Positions 10,255-18,477 of a stretch of 64,000 nucleotides of DNA are shown in pieces. Made by a program: the position numbers and the translations under genes. Each line of letters begins with the position of its first letter. Position 1 is the first letter of the stretch. The notes beneath the pieces are model-generated. The model had not been told where the DNA came from. It was given only the letters and a program-made list of their open reading frames with translations, and made no database searches. Origin of the DNA: G965267605 sp965267605 (GTDB lineage Bacteria > Bacteroidota > Bacteroidia > Flavobacteriales_E > Vicingaceae); the NCBI GenBank assembly GCA_965267605.1, contig OZ254088.1, positions 1,922,001 to 1,986,000 on the forward strand. Direction: 5' to 3'.

Positions 10255-11814
10255 GTGAGATACCTAATCGTCATATCATTGATCGTACTCCACATCACCT
10301 GTCTTGCCCAGGATGAGAAGAAAAAACCTGTCAAGATTGAACTGGTATTCGCCAATTCACTGGAATACGACTCCAAAAGAGTAAATGCCAAGCGGCTGAT
10401 CGGAAACGTTCAGTTCAAGCACGAGAACGCCCTCCTTTTCTGTGATAGCGCATATCTCTACGAGGAGTCCAATAGCATTGATGCGTACTCAAACGTTCGA
10501 ATTACACAGGGAGATTCGCTCCAGATGTTTGGCGACACACTGTTTTATGATGGAAACACACGTGAAGCTGAAATCAAGAATAATGTCAGGCTTATCAATA
10601 AGGAAACAACACTCACCACCAACTACCTGATCTATAATCGGGATAAGAAAGTTGCCTTCTACAGCGATGGTGGTGAAATGGTGAATACCAAGGAAAACAA
10701 CCGCCTGGTGAGTAAGAAGGGGTACTACTATACAGATTCGAAGTCGTTCTTCTTTAAAGACAGCGTGGTACTAACCAATCCGGATTACAAAATGACCTCA
10801 GACACTTTGGAATATCATTCCAGCACAGAGGTTGTAAGGTTTCATGGACCAACCACAATCGAAACGAAAGACAGCACACTGATCACTTGCGAGAAAGGAT
10901 ATTACAGCACACAGGATGACTATTCGGAGTTATACGACAATGCTCAGATCTTTTCTAAGGATCAGGCACTTACAGGCGATAGCATTTTCTACAACAGGGC
11001 CACGGGTTATGGACTCGTAAAGTGTTATGGTGCAATCACCGACACTTCAGAAAGAATTGTAGTACATGGGGATTACATTGAGCTTTATGAAAAACAGGAC
11101 AGTGCATTAGCTACAGAGTTTGCGTACATAGAACAACAGGACGAGGAAGACACGCTGTTCATGCATGCTGATACCTTCAAGATCTATCCAGACACCGCTG
11201 GGCATCGGCAGCTATTTGGGTTTCACCACGTAAGGTTCTTCAAGAATGATATGCAGGGGAAGTGTGACTCATTCTATTACTCTCTTCATGACTCAATTCT
11301 TCAGCTATACTACGAGCCTGTCCTTTGGTCGGATGAAAGTCAGATTACCGGTGATATGATGGTGATCCAAATGAGCAAGGGACAAATCCACTCACTAACG
11401 ATTGACAACAATAGTTTCATTGCAAGCCGGGTAGATTCGGCCAGGTATAATCAGATAAAAGGTAGATCACTGGTAGGCAGCTTTGCAAAGAATAAGCTCT
11501 ATAAGGTGCAAATCATCGGCAATGGTGAGTCACTCTACTATGCTCAGGACGACAAGAAGAAGTATATCGGATTGAACCAGGCCACAAGTAGTAATATTCT
11601 TATCAGAATGAAGGACAACAAGATCAACAAGATCTCCTTTCAGATAGACCCTGAGGCGAAATTACATCCCCTAAGTGCGCCTGAAGCGAAGATGGATCGG
11701 CTGGATGGATTCAGATGGCTGGGAGATATCCGACCGTTGGCAATGCTGGAAATATTCGAAAGACCTTTCGAAAAGATGCAAAAAGCACCCGAAAAAGAGA
11801 TACAGGAAGAGTAG
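10255..11814 (+). CDS. OstA/LptA-like exported protein
   Basis: A secreted protein of about 519 residues of the OstA-like (LptA/LptD N-terminal) beta-jellyroll fold, a family that binds lipopolysaccharide during transport across the periplasm. The sequence shows the typical ladder of strands with phrases such as FCDSAYLYEESNSIDAYSNVRITQGD. I take GTG 10255 (giving VRYLIVISLIVLHITCLAQ as signal peptide) over the in-frame TTG at 10246, because the TTG overlaps the -7 promoter element. The first third is closest to OstA; the rest repeats the pattern and no LptD barrel is present. The C-terminus is lysine/glutamate rich. Function in LPS transport is inferred from the family. Confidence 0.8.
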   Translation: MRYLIVISLIVLHITCLAQDEKKKPVKIELVFANSLEYDSKRVNAKRLIGNVQFKHENALLFCDSAYLYEESNSIDAYSNVRITQGDSLQMFGDTLFYDGNTREAEIKNNVRLINKETTLTTNYLIYNRDKKVAFYSDGGEMVNTKENNRLVSKKGYYYTDSKSFFFKDSVVLTNPDYKMTSDTLEYHSSTEVVRFHGPTTIETKDSTLITCEKGYYSTQDDYSELYDNAQIFSKDQALTGDSIFYNRATGYGLVKCYGAITDTSERIVVHGDYIELYEKQDSALATEFAYIEQQDEEDTLFMHADTFKIYPDTAGHRQLFGFHHVRFFKNDMQGKCDSFYYSLHDSILQLYYEPVLWSDESQITGDMMVIQMSKGQIHSLTIDNNSFIASRVDSARYNQIKGRSLVGSFAKNKLYKVQIIGNGESLYYAQDDKKKYIGLNQATSSNILIRMKDNKINKISFQIDPEAKLHPLSAPEAKMDRLDGFRWLGDIRPLAMLEIFERPFEKMQKAPEKEIQEE

Positions 11815-11825
11815 ATCGCTCCCTT

Positions 11826-12398
11826 CTAGCCTTTCATCCAATAGGTTTTATCGGCAATTTTCAATGTTCTTCGCTCCTTCCGCAAAGGTGCTTTGTATTG
11901 AGGCTGGTTGACACGCGACTTGTACCGGTCGTACACCCGGTTTGCGGCACGGATAAATTCGTTCATCTGATGAAACTCCTTCTCGTTGATAGCCGTCTTT
12001 CTACTTGGAAGTACAGCTACGATCTTTCTTAACCCAAAGGTGAGTTTCCTTTTGTAATCCCTCCTCGATGCGAAATACCTGCTGCACCTGCGGTAAGGTT
12101 TGCGAGGAAAGGGAAGTGCATCCACCAACGTATCTAACTCCAGATCTTCCAGTTTTACATCAAGATCATGCACCTTCATTTTCGACCACTGGAAGTGCCT
12201 TGGCATTTTCGAATCATGCCAATGCAGTTCACCATTCCTGAAATCTACAATGAGTTTTGTCCTGTATGTTTTAATTCCTTTGAGAACACCAACCCTGATT
12301 GATTGTTTGAAAACCAATCTGCGGGGATCCTTTTGACATGATCCATGTACCGACCACAGGGTCAGCATTACTATCAGACATACACGATACGCGCCCAT
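11826..12398 (-). CDS. Exported hypothetical protein, strongly basic
   Basis: A 190-residue protein I cannot assign. It has a signal peptide (MGAYRVCLIVMLTLWSVHGSCQ) and then a very basic sequence with many Lys/Arg, including a run KPYRRCSRYFASRRDYKRK around 100-118. No catalytic motif or repeat is visible. It lies 42 bases downstream of msrB on the same strand and may be cotranscribed; its end is convergent with the OstA-like gene with only 11 bases between them. The signal peptide and good codon continuity support a real gene. Confidence 0.65.
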   Translation of the reverse strand: MGAYRVCLIVMLTLWSVHGSCQKDPRRLVFKQSIRVGVLKGIKTYRTKLIVDFRNGELHWHDSKMPRHFQWSKMKVHDLDVKLEDLELDTLVDALPFPRKPYRRCSRYFASRRDYKRKLTFGLRKIVAVLPSRKTAINEKEFHQMNEFIRAANRVYDRYKSRVNQPQYKAPLRKERRTLKIADKTYWMKG

Positions 12399-12440
12399 AT
12401 ACTATAGAGACGCATACACTTCTATATTTCACATTAGGAA

Positions 12441-12956
12441 TTACTTCTTCGGCTTAAAGTCCAATGCTACAGAATTGATACAGTACCGAAGCCCAGTTGG
12501 TTTGGGGCCATCATCAAACACATGTCCCAAATGCGCATCGCAAACAGAACAACGGACCTCCACCCTTAACATCCCATAACTTTTATCTGTAATCTCCTTG
12601 ATGTTCTTTTTAGAGTGAACACCAAAGTAGCTGGGCCACCCGGTTCCGGAGTTGAACTTGGTTTCTGAATCAAACAAAGGTGTTGCACAGCAAATGCAAT
12701 GATACGTCCCCTTCTCATAATGCTTGTTGTACTTACCTGAGAAAGGAGCTTCAGTTCCATGCTTGCGGGTTACTTCGTATGCCTCAGGGCTTAACAGTTT
12801 TTTCCATTCTTCATCACTCTTAACCACTTTCGACTTTGCAGTCTTTTCTGGATTAGACTTTGTGGTATTCTGAGAACAGGAGGCACCTGATATAAGCAGT
12901 GCCAATACAAAGACTGACATAGATTTCTTTACAAACACGGATAAGAAATTATTCAT
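12441..12956 (-). CDS. msrB: Peptide-methionine (R)-S-oxide reductase, exported
   Basis: Reduces methionine-R-sulfoxide in proteins back to methionine. The domain (about 47-170) has both zinc-binding pairs, C87/C90 and C136/C139, the substrate motif SGTGWPSY, and the catalytic cysteine C159 in RYCIN. An N-terminal hydrophobic segment ends in SGASC (C27), so the enzyme is exported, perhaps as a lipoprotein, and would repair envelope proteins. The segment between 28 and 46 is a polar linker. It is transcribed divergently from the PKD protein over a 138-base gap. Confidence 0.93.
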   Translation of the reverse strand: MNNFLSVFVKKSMSVFVLALLISGASCSQNTTKSNPEKTAKSKVVKSDEEWKKLLSPEAYEVTRKHGTEAPFSGKYNKHYEKGTYHCICCATPLFDSETKFNSGTGWPSYFGVHSKKNIKEITDKSYGMLRVEVRCSVCDAHLGHVFDDGPKPTGLRYCINSVALDFKPKK

Positions 12957-13094
12957 ATAACTATCTGTTTTTCAGTGAATTTTAATCTAAAAAGATTAAT
13001 TGAATCCGTAAGATTCGACCAAATACCTCTTTAATAAATAACCCATCATCGAGACTTTTGGTTCATAACCTGAATGAAATTAAACTTTTAAACG

Positions 13095-14243
13095 ATGAAA
13101 AAATTACTCTCTGTTCTCACACTGCTTCTCGCCATGGCAGCATCGGGTATGGCGCAAAACTGTAATGCTGTTTGGACTGACACCATTAGAAATGGCTGTA
13201 CCATTCAGTTCTACAGTTACGGAGCACCCGGATCCAATCCTCCAATCCACATGTATTGGCAATTCGGAGATGGCACAACCCTGGCTGGGTATAGCAATCA
13301 AGGTTCATCCATTGCTCCCACGCATACCTATGCAAGCTCAGGGACGTACACCGTATGTCTTCATCTGACGGATAGCATCAACAACTGCTACAATGTTTAC
13401 TGTGATACCGTTACTGTAAACTGTCCAGGCAGCAGTGGGCCATGTAGTGCAAGCTTCACGGGTAATGCCACTTCGCAAGGATGTACCTGGAATTTCCAAA
13501 GCACATCACAGAACGCAAATTATATGCAATGGTGGTGGAACGATGGATCTCCCACACAACCTATTGTTGCGCATCACAACAACACGGTATCTCATACTTT
13601 CCCAGGAAGCGGAACATACAATGTATGCCTGTACCTATACGATTCAACCCAGCAGTGGTGTGATTCAACATGCATGACTGTTGTGGTAAATTGTCAGGGA
13701 TCCTCCGGCCCTTGCGTAGCACAGTTTCAATCGTACCCTGATACCGCCAATCCATGTACTGTATATTTCTGGAGTCAATCTACTGGAGCATCACATATGC
13801 AGTGGTGGTGGAACGATGGCTCGTCCACTCAACCGATAGTACCTCACAGCTCTAGTGGTCAGACGCACACCTTCCCTGGAAGCGGAACGTATAACGTTTG
13901 TCTGTATCTGTATGATTCAACCCAACAATGGTGCGACTCAACGTGCATGTCGGTTACGGTTAACTGTCCAACTGGAATTTCAGAAAGCATTGCTATAAGC
14001 AAAGTGAATGTGTACCCTAACCCAGCTGACGATATAGTAACGATCGAGGCGATCAATGGCGGCACATCTGATGTGGAGGTAATGTTGACCGATGTTAGTG
14101 GAAGACGTGTATACTATACTAACATTAAGGCATCACACAACATTCGACATACAATTCCGGTCCATGACTACAACCACGGCATTTACATGCTCAGTATACG
14201 ATCGGGCTCAAGCATGGTAACAGAAAAACTCATCATACATTAG
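13095..14243 (+). CDS. Secreted PKD-domain protein with T9SS type A sorting domain
   Basis: A 382-residue T9SS cargo. It has a signal peptide (MKKLLSVLTLLLAMAASGMAQ), three cysteine-rich PKD-like modules and a C-terminal type A sorting domain (YPNPADDIVTIE near 310, closing with SSMVTEKLIIH). The first module has the standard WQFGDGT form with HTYASSGTYTVCL; the second and third are near copies of each other with WWWNDGS and HTFPGSGTYNVCL (see the repeat entries). Paired cysteines in each module suggest disulfides. No enzyme domain is visible; an adhesive or structural surface role is inferred. A strong terminator follows. Confidence 0.88.
   Translation: MKKLLSVLTLLLAMAASGMAQNCNAVWTDTIRNGCTIQFYSYGAPGSNPPIHMYWQFGDGTTLAGYSNQGSSIAPTHTYASSGTYTVCLHLTDSINNCYNVYCDTVTVNCPGSSGPCSASFTGNATSQGCTWNFQSTSQNANYMQWWWNDGSPTQPIVAHHNNTVSHTFPGSGTYNVCLYLYDSTQQWCDSTCMTVVVNCQGSSGPCVAQFQSYPDTANPCTVYFWSQSTGASHMQWWWNDGSSTQPIVPHSSSGQTHTFPGSGTYNVCLYLYDSTQQWCDSTCMSVTVNCPTGISESIAISKVNVYPNPADDIVTIEAINGGTSDVEVMLTDVSGRRVYYTNIKASHNIRHTIPVHDYNHGIYMLSIRSGSSMVTEKLIIH
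13521..13694 (+). repeat. Tandem PKD module, copy 1
   Basis: Fifty-eight codons running from YMQWWWNDGS to the Cys of VVVNC, repeated in frame at 13794-13967 with high identity in both DNA and protein. The stretch around TFPGSGTYNVCLYLYDSTQQ is almost unchanged. Confidence 0.85.
13794..13967 (+). repeat. Tandem PKD module, copy 2
   Basis: Second copy of the 174-base unit, same length as copy 1, starting HMQWWWNDGS. The linker between the two copies diverges much more than the modules, consistent with a recent internal duplication or with gene conversion. Confidence 0.85.
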
Positions 14244-14268
14244 GTTTAGGTTTAGCTTCTCAGCTAAC

Positions 14269-14298
14269 AAAGGCGCTCTGAATAGAGCGCCTTTTTTC
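14269..14298 (+). terminator. Rho-independent terminator of the PKD gene
   Basis: Perfect 11-bp stem (14269-14279 AAAGGCGCTCT with 14284-14294) around a GAAT loop, running into six Ts. Confidence 0.92.
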
Positions 14299-14381
14299 AT
14301 AATTAATGTTAAATGAATTGACTACCACAAAATTTGTATGGAAACTTTGACGTACAACATCTTAGAGATAAATAAAGAGCC

Positions 14382-16004
14382 ATGAACCGTACGACTAAGA
14401 GAGTAAGTGTAGCCATTCTAGCAGGCCTCCTTCTTGTGGGAGGTGTAATCGGCATGACACTTGCCGCTAAACACTATGGAGGCAAACCTGTAATCATGGA
14501 AGATGCAGGTGGAAGCCTGATAGCTGCGAATGGATTACAACCCAATGATCTGGAGCTAACTCTTGATACTTCACAAGCAGCAAATGATTCCATTTCAGTG
14601 ATTGAAGACTTCAATTGGTTAAATGCTGGCGATAAGCCTAAACCACCTACTTCATTCAAGGAAGGACACGTAACCAATTTCAAGCTTTCTGCAAGACACA
14701 AGAAGACTGATTACGGGTACGAAATTGACCTGCCCGCCAATAACAACACACCTTCTCCATCCGTGAAGGGTAACGATTTGCTGGTAAGCGGAGGATTCGG
14801 CAGTAAGCAGTTCTTTTCGTTTGACGCAAAATCGGGAAGCGTGAAATGGGCCATTAATCTTGATGATGATGGGCCTTCAAGCGCTGTTGCCGAAGACAGT
14901 ATAGTGGTATTCAATACTGAATCGTGTACGATCTTCGCTGTGGATCAAAAAACTGGAAAACACCTTTGGTCTTACTGGCTGGGTGATCCTTTGATGTCTA
15001 CACCAACCATCGCAAATGACATGGTATTTACTGCATATCCGGCAAGTGGAAAATGGCAAAGCGGGGCACATGGAAGAGCAAGAGAAGAACTGGCCAAGAA
15101 AGGTTTAACACCAACCCACGTACTTGCGGCTTTCGATCTGCAGTCAGGAAAGATCCTTTGGCAAAAATGGATTGATGGTGATGTTATGACCGCCCCAGTT
15201 GCCATGAAGAATGAGCTACACGTGGTAACATTCCCTGGAACATACTTCGTGTTTGATCAAAAAACTGGAAAAATCGAAGAGGCCAAGCGTGCCCGTGCCA
15301 CTTCTGCTCCAGTAATTACAGATGACGGGATTTACCTCAGTATGCGTGCTGATGAGGAAGGTGAATCAGCTTCCGAAGCATTGGCGGTTCTTGGAACAAA
15401 AGACCGAAAAATGAACGGTGTGTGGGGCAAGAAAAAGGCTGTGTACCTGGACGCAACCGTACAGAATCAATCAGCGTACAAGGAATCTTCTATGTCTGAT
15501 GATGCTGGCAATGGATTTTCAGGTGGAGCACCAGCAACATCTGGAGCACAAGCAGCTTCCTACAATGTTGGGGCATCTAATGTTTCTTCTCTCCAGGCAT
15601 TCAATGGCTCCAGGGTACTGAACATCAACAACGACAATTACACCACCCAGGGAGACTCTATCATTTGCACTGATGCGAAAGATGGAAAAGTGAGATGGGC
15701 AGCAAAGATCGATGGAGATCTTGCCAAAACCGGAGGTTTCCTTGGAACGGCTCCGATCAAGGCGGGCAAGTGGGTGATTGTAGCTACCATCAACGGTAAG
15801 GTGAAGATCATGGATCCAAAGAACGGGAAAGTCAAGCGCGAATACGATGTAAAGCACCCTATCCGTTCACAGCCTGTATGTCATGAAGGTTGGATCTACT
15901 GTACATCCACGAATGGCAAACTGATCGCGATTAACACGGGAGCGGAGAGTATTACGGGATGGCCAATGCTAGGTGCCAACTCAGCGCACACAAATATCAA
16001 CTAG
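14382..16004 (+). CDS. PQQ-like beta-propeller repeat protein, membrane anchored
   Basis: A 540-residue protein with an N-terminal hydrophobic helix (about 9-30) that works as signal anchor or signal peptide, followed by a PQQ-like/BamB-like beta-propeller. Typical blades are visible: FSFDAKSGSVKWAI, FAVDQKTGKHLWSY, AAFDLQSGKILWQKW, FVFDQKTGKIEEA, ICTDAKDGKVRWAAK and KIMDPKNGKVKREY. A low-complexity Gly/Ala/Ser insert sits near 375-400. No PQQ-dehydrogenase catalytic residues are recognised, so a scaffold or assembly role outside the cytoplasm is more likely than enzymatic action. Its stop is followed by a promoter-like element and a DUF983 gene. Confidence 0.82.
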   Translation: MNRTTKRVSVAILAGLLLVGGVIGMTLAAKHYGGKPVIMEDAGGSLIAANGLQPNDLELTLDTSQAANDSISVIEDFNWLNAGDKPKPPTSFKEGHVTNFKLSARHKKTDYGYEIDLPANNNTPSPSVKGNDLLVSGGFGSKQFFSFDAKSGSVKWAINLDDDGPSSAVAEDSIVVFNTESCTIFAVDQKTGKHLWSYWLGDPLMSTPTIANDMVFTAYPASGKWQSGAHGRAREELAKKGLTPTHVLAAFDLQSGKILWQKWIDGDVMTAPVAMKNELHVVTFPGTYFVFDQKTGKIEEAKRARATSAPVITDDGIYLSMRADEEGESASEALAVLGTKDRKMNGVWGKKKAVYLDATVQNQSAYKESSMSDDAGNGFSGGAPATSGAQAASYNVGASNVSSLQAFNGSRVLNINNDNYTTQGDSIICTDAKDGKVRWAAKIDGDLAKTGGFLGTAPIKAGKWVIVATINGKVKIMDPKNGKVKREYDVKHPIRSQPVCHEGWIYCTSTNGKLIAINTGAESITGWPMLGANSAHTNIN

Positions 16005-16048
16005 GCGACAATTCATCCTACATATATACAAGTGAACGGGCGATAAAG

Positions 16049-16056
16049 TATCTTTA
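16049..16056 (+). promoter_or_regulatory. -7 promoter-like element before the DUF983 gene
   Basis: TATCTTTA, one mismatch to TAnnTTTG, ending 12 bases before the ATG at 16069. Confidence 0.4.
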
Positions 16057-16068
16057 TCGTCCTTTTCT

Positions 16069-16464
16069 ATGGGACCATTACAATCCAAGATCAAGAGCAT
16101 TTTCGGTAACCGATGTCCACGTTGCCTGCAGGGCTCTTTCTACGTCAATCGCCATCCATTTCAATGGAAAAATGCTGGAGATTTTCACGAGCATTGTGAT
16201 ACCTGTGGATTGAAATATGAGATTGAACCTCATTTCTTTCAGGGTGCCATGTTCGTTACTTACACGATCAATGTTGCCTGGTTCATCTTGTTCTGGATCC
16301 TTACCGAATACCTCTGGCCCGATATGACCATTCTGGTACAGATCTTAACCGTTGGCGGGAGTATGGTTATCGTTTCTCCCCTTACCTATTGGTGGTCTAA
16401 ACCCTTTTGGCTCAACCTATTCATCAGGTACGAGCGCAGATCCAAAAAGGGCATTTCTAAGTAA
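16069..16464 (+). CDS. DUF983 family membrane protein
   Basis: A 131-residue protein of the DUF983 family: an N-terminal zinc-ribbon (CPRC near 17-20 and CDTC near 43-46) followed by two transmembrane helices (about 62-80 and 88-106) and a basic C-terminus. The biochemical role of the family is unknown. The start at 16069 places the zinc ribbon right after a short basic leader, as usual in the family. It precedes the unnamed secreted protein at 16490 by 25 bases and could be cotranscribed with it. Confidence 0.85.
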   Translation: MGPLQSKIKSIFGNRCPRCLQGSFYVNRHPFQWKNAGDFHEHCDTCGLKYEIEPHFFQGAMFVTYTINVAWFILFWILTEYLWPDMTILVQILTVGGSMVIVSPLTYWWSKPFWLNLFIRYERRSKKGISK

Positions 16465-16489
16465 CAGCTATTAGGGTTAACTTGTAGGT

Positions 16490-17293
16490 ATGAAGGGCAT
16501 GTTCCTCATATCCATGGTATTCCTATTTGGTATTGGATGCTACTCTCAGTCCACTTCCCAAACCAATAGGATGGTTTTGACCGGCATATTTCAAGGAAAG
16601 AACCTATACATTCAAAACCCCTCTTTCAGTGGACCTGGATTCTGCATTACCAGATGTACGGTAAATGGTGAGGCCCCTTGTGAGAACAAATCTGCATTCG
16701 AACTGGACCTGTACTGCCACAAATTAAAACTTGGAGATTCTGTGATAGTGGTCATCGAACACGCGAAGGGGTGCAAACCCAAGATCCTCAATCCTGAAGT
16801 ACTTCTTCCGGAAAGCACCTTTGAAATAGTGGATATAGATATTTCTACGAGTGGCGTACTGAAATGGACTACTATGATGGAAAGCGGCTCGCTCCCTTTC
16901 ATCATAGAGCAATTCCGTTGGGGTAAGTGGGTCAAACTTGGAGAGGTAGATGGTGTGGGTACTGGCAACATGCATGAGTATTCCTTTAACATTCAAGGCA
17001 ATTTGCATGCAGATCTCAATAAGTTCAGGGTAAAACAAATAGGCTTCAGCGGTAAACCACGGTTGTCGGAATCCGTAGAAGTCGACTTTGGTATCCAGGA
17101 GATAAGCGTCTTGAAGAAGCAAAGGAAAATAGGGAAACTCTATTTTACAGCAGAGACCCGATATGAGGTCTACGATACCTATGGAAACTATGTAAAAAAA
17201 GGGTTTGGTTCGGAGATTGACTTGTCGCAAATGAGAAAAGGGTTCTATTACGTGAATTATGGTAACAAAGCGATGAAATTTGCGAAGAGATGA
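16490..17293 (+). CDS. Secreted protein of an unnamed Bacteroidota family (paralogue A)
   Basis: A 267-residue exported protein (hydrophobic leader to about residue 20, ending GIGCYSQ, so either a signal peptide or a weak lipobox). It is clearly paralogous to the gene at 20857: shared blocks include QGKNLYIQNP, SAFELDL, GDSVIVVI, CKPKILNPEVLLP, GVLKWTT, LPFIIEQFRWGKWVKLGEV and NKFRVKQIGF. The last 45 residues (YEVYDTYGNYVKKG, then EIDLSQMRKGFYYVNY, ending KFAKR) look like the second half of a T9SS type A sorting domain without its YPNP strand. I recognise the pattern as common in this phylum but know no function. It overlaps the next gene by ATGA. Confidence 0.75.
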   Translation: MKGMFLISMVFLFGIGCYSQSTSQTNRMVLTGIFQGKNLYIQNPSFSGPGFCITRCTVNGEAPCENKSAFELDLYCHKLKLGDSVIVVIEHAKGCKPKILNPEVLLPESTFEIVDIDISTSGVLKWTTMMESGSLPFIIEQFRWGKWVKLGEVDGVGTGNMHEYSFNIQGNLHADLNKFRVKQIGFSGKPRLSESVEVDFGIQEISVLKKQRKIGKLYFTAETRYEVYDTYGNYVKKGFGSEIDLSQMRKGFYYVNYGNKAMKFAKR

Positions 17294-18201
17294 GGTGGGT
17301 AATCTACATTGTGATGTTGAGCGTGTCTTCCCCGGTGCTGGCTCAAAGCAAGAGTCTCGAAGCTAAGAATTGGTTAAACGGCAAGGTTAAGTCAGTCCAC
17401 ACTACTATGCACTACCCCAAGAATAAAGACGAGCCCCGAAGAAAGATTGAGGAGGAGTATATCACGTTCAATCCGCAGGGCTACCAGACTGAAACATGGA
17501 AGAAACGCTTTGTGCCAAACCCGCAGCAACCTCGGCTGAGCTTTCACATTAAATATGAATACGGAGTGGACGGAACCAAGCGGATCACGCGCAGGCGATA
17601 TAAGAAGGATAGCACACTTAAATACGTTACCACGTACACCTATGATGAAAAAACAGGTAAAGTCAAGCAAGAGTTAGTTAAGAAGTCAAATGGACTGATC
17701 AGGTATGTGTACAACTATACATACGATGACAGCGGCAATCTTTTGGAAAAAGAAAGCTGGGAAGGAACTACGCTCACATCAACTTCAAACTACACACATG
17801 ATGCCAAAGGCAACTGTACAAGAATTCAGGTTAAAGGTCAGTACGGTGGTCGTGATATGAGTTCACTGCACTTATATAAGTACGATGATAAAGGAAACCG
17901 AATAGAATCAAGGAACACCAGTGCATTCGGACCCGGTTCAATTGATCGCTACAAATTCAAAGAAGACAAAATTGTTGAGCACTCAACGTATACCATTGAT
18001 GGCAAACTGAAAAGCTCACACAAGTTTGTCTACAATGAGCAGGGAAGCCTTATCACCAAAATCGATGAATCCAACAACATCAAACGGACCACAGGAAGAC
18101 ACTATAAGTATGATGAACAAGGCAACTGGGTACAGTTCATTGAGTTTTTCAATGGGAAGGCTTCGAAAATAGCGAAGCGTGAAATCATGTATTACCCATA
18201 G
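17290..18201 (+). CDS. Secreted YD/RHS-like repeat protein
   Basis: A 303-residue protein with a signal peptide (MRWVIYIVMLSVSSPVLAQ) followed by short beta repeats of the RHS/YD type: TYDEKTGKVKQE, TYDDSGNLLEKES, THDAKGNCTRIQ, KYDDKGNRIESR, VYNEQGSLITKI and KYDEQGNWVQFI. There is no toxin or RHS core domain, so it is a small repeat-only protein rather than a polymorphic toxin. Its ATG overlaps the stop of paralogue A (ATGA), which means the two are made together. Function unknown. Confidence 0.8.
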   Translation: MRWVIYIVMLSVSSPVLAQSKSLEAKNWLNGKVKSVHTTMHYPKNKDEPRRKIEEEYITFNPQGYQTETWKKRFVPNPQQPRLSFHIKYEYGVDGTKRITRRRYKKDSTLKYVTTYTYDEKTGKVKQELVKKSNGLIRYVYNYTYDDSGNLLEKESWEGTTLTSTSNYTHDAKGNCTRIQVKGQYGGRDMSSLHLYKYDDKGNRIESRNTSAFGPGSIDRYKFKEDKIVEHSTYTIDGKLKSSHKFVYNEQGSLITKIDESNNIKRTTGRHYKYDEQGNWVQFIEFFNGKASKIAKREIMYYP

Positions 18202-18226
18202 TCATACTCTATCTTGCCACATGAAC

Positions 18227-18255
18227 AAAAAAGCCCACCACTGTGTGGAAGGCTT
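18227..18255 (-). terminator. Terminator downstream of tRNA-Pro
   Basis: On the minus strand an interrupted stem (5 bp plus 4 bp with a 2x2 internal loop; 18231-18235 with 18251-18255 and 18238-18241 with 18245-18248) is followed by six Ts. It lies just past the 3' end of the tRNA. Confidence 0.65.
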
Positions 18256-18263
18256 CCCGTTTG

Positions 18264-18338
18264 TCGGGGTGAGAGGATTTGAACCTCCGATCTCACGCCC
18301 CCCAGACGTGCGCTTTAACCGGACTAAGCTACACCCCG
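18264..18338 (-). tRNA. tRNA-Pro (anticodon GGG)
   Basis: Read on the minus strand, a 7-bp acceptor stem (CGGGGTG with CACCCCG), a 4-bp D stem, a 5-bp anticodon stem CACGT/GCGTG with loop CTGGGGG (anticodon GGG, reading CCC and CCU), a 5-base variable region, and a T arm with loop TTCAAAT fold without gaps. Discriminator base is A; the 3' CCA is not encoded. It stands alone between the YD-repeat gene and trxB. Confidence 0.95.
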
Positions 18339-18375
18339 ATAAGGGCACAAATTTAGAATTATAAAATAATCCTTT

Positions 18376-18404
18376 AAGCCTTTCAATATTGGAAGGCTTT
18401 TTTG
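18376..18404 (+). terminator. Rho-independent terminator, plus strand
   Basis: Nine-base-pair stem (18376-18384 AAGCCTTTC with 18391-18399 GGAAGGCTT, one G-T pair) with loop AATATT, then a run of Ts. It would stop plus-strand transcripts reading through from the YD-repeat gene before trxB. Confidence 0.75.
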
Positions 18405-18449
18405 ATTTCAATGTGATGAATCTGACATTCTTTCGAACCGAAATTGTTC

Positions 18450-18457
18450 TACATTTG
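18450..18457 (+). promoter_or_regulatory. -7 promoter element of trxB
   Basis: TACATTTG, exact match to TAnnTTTG, ending 20 bases before the trxB ATG. No clear TTG is present at the usual -33 distance. Confidence 0.55.
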
Positions 18458-18477
18458 TCCCCCTACAAAAGCACATT

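Noticed and set aside
13521..13967. Possible CRISPR or insertion repeat
   Set aside because: Two in-frame copies coding PKD modules; no spacers, no inverted ends and no transposase.
17290..18201. RHS/polymorphic toxin system
   Set aside because: Only short YD repeats are present; no RHS core, toxin domain or immunity gene nearby.
18202..18411. Short frame across the tRNA-Pro region
   Set aside because: It covers the tRNA and two terminators and so is not coding.
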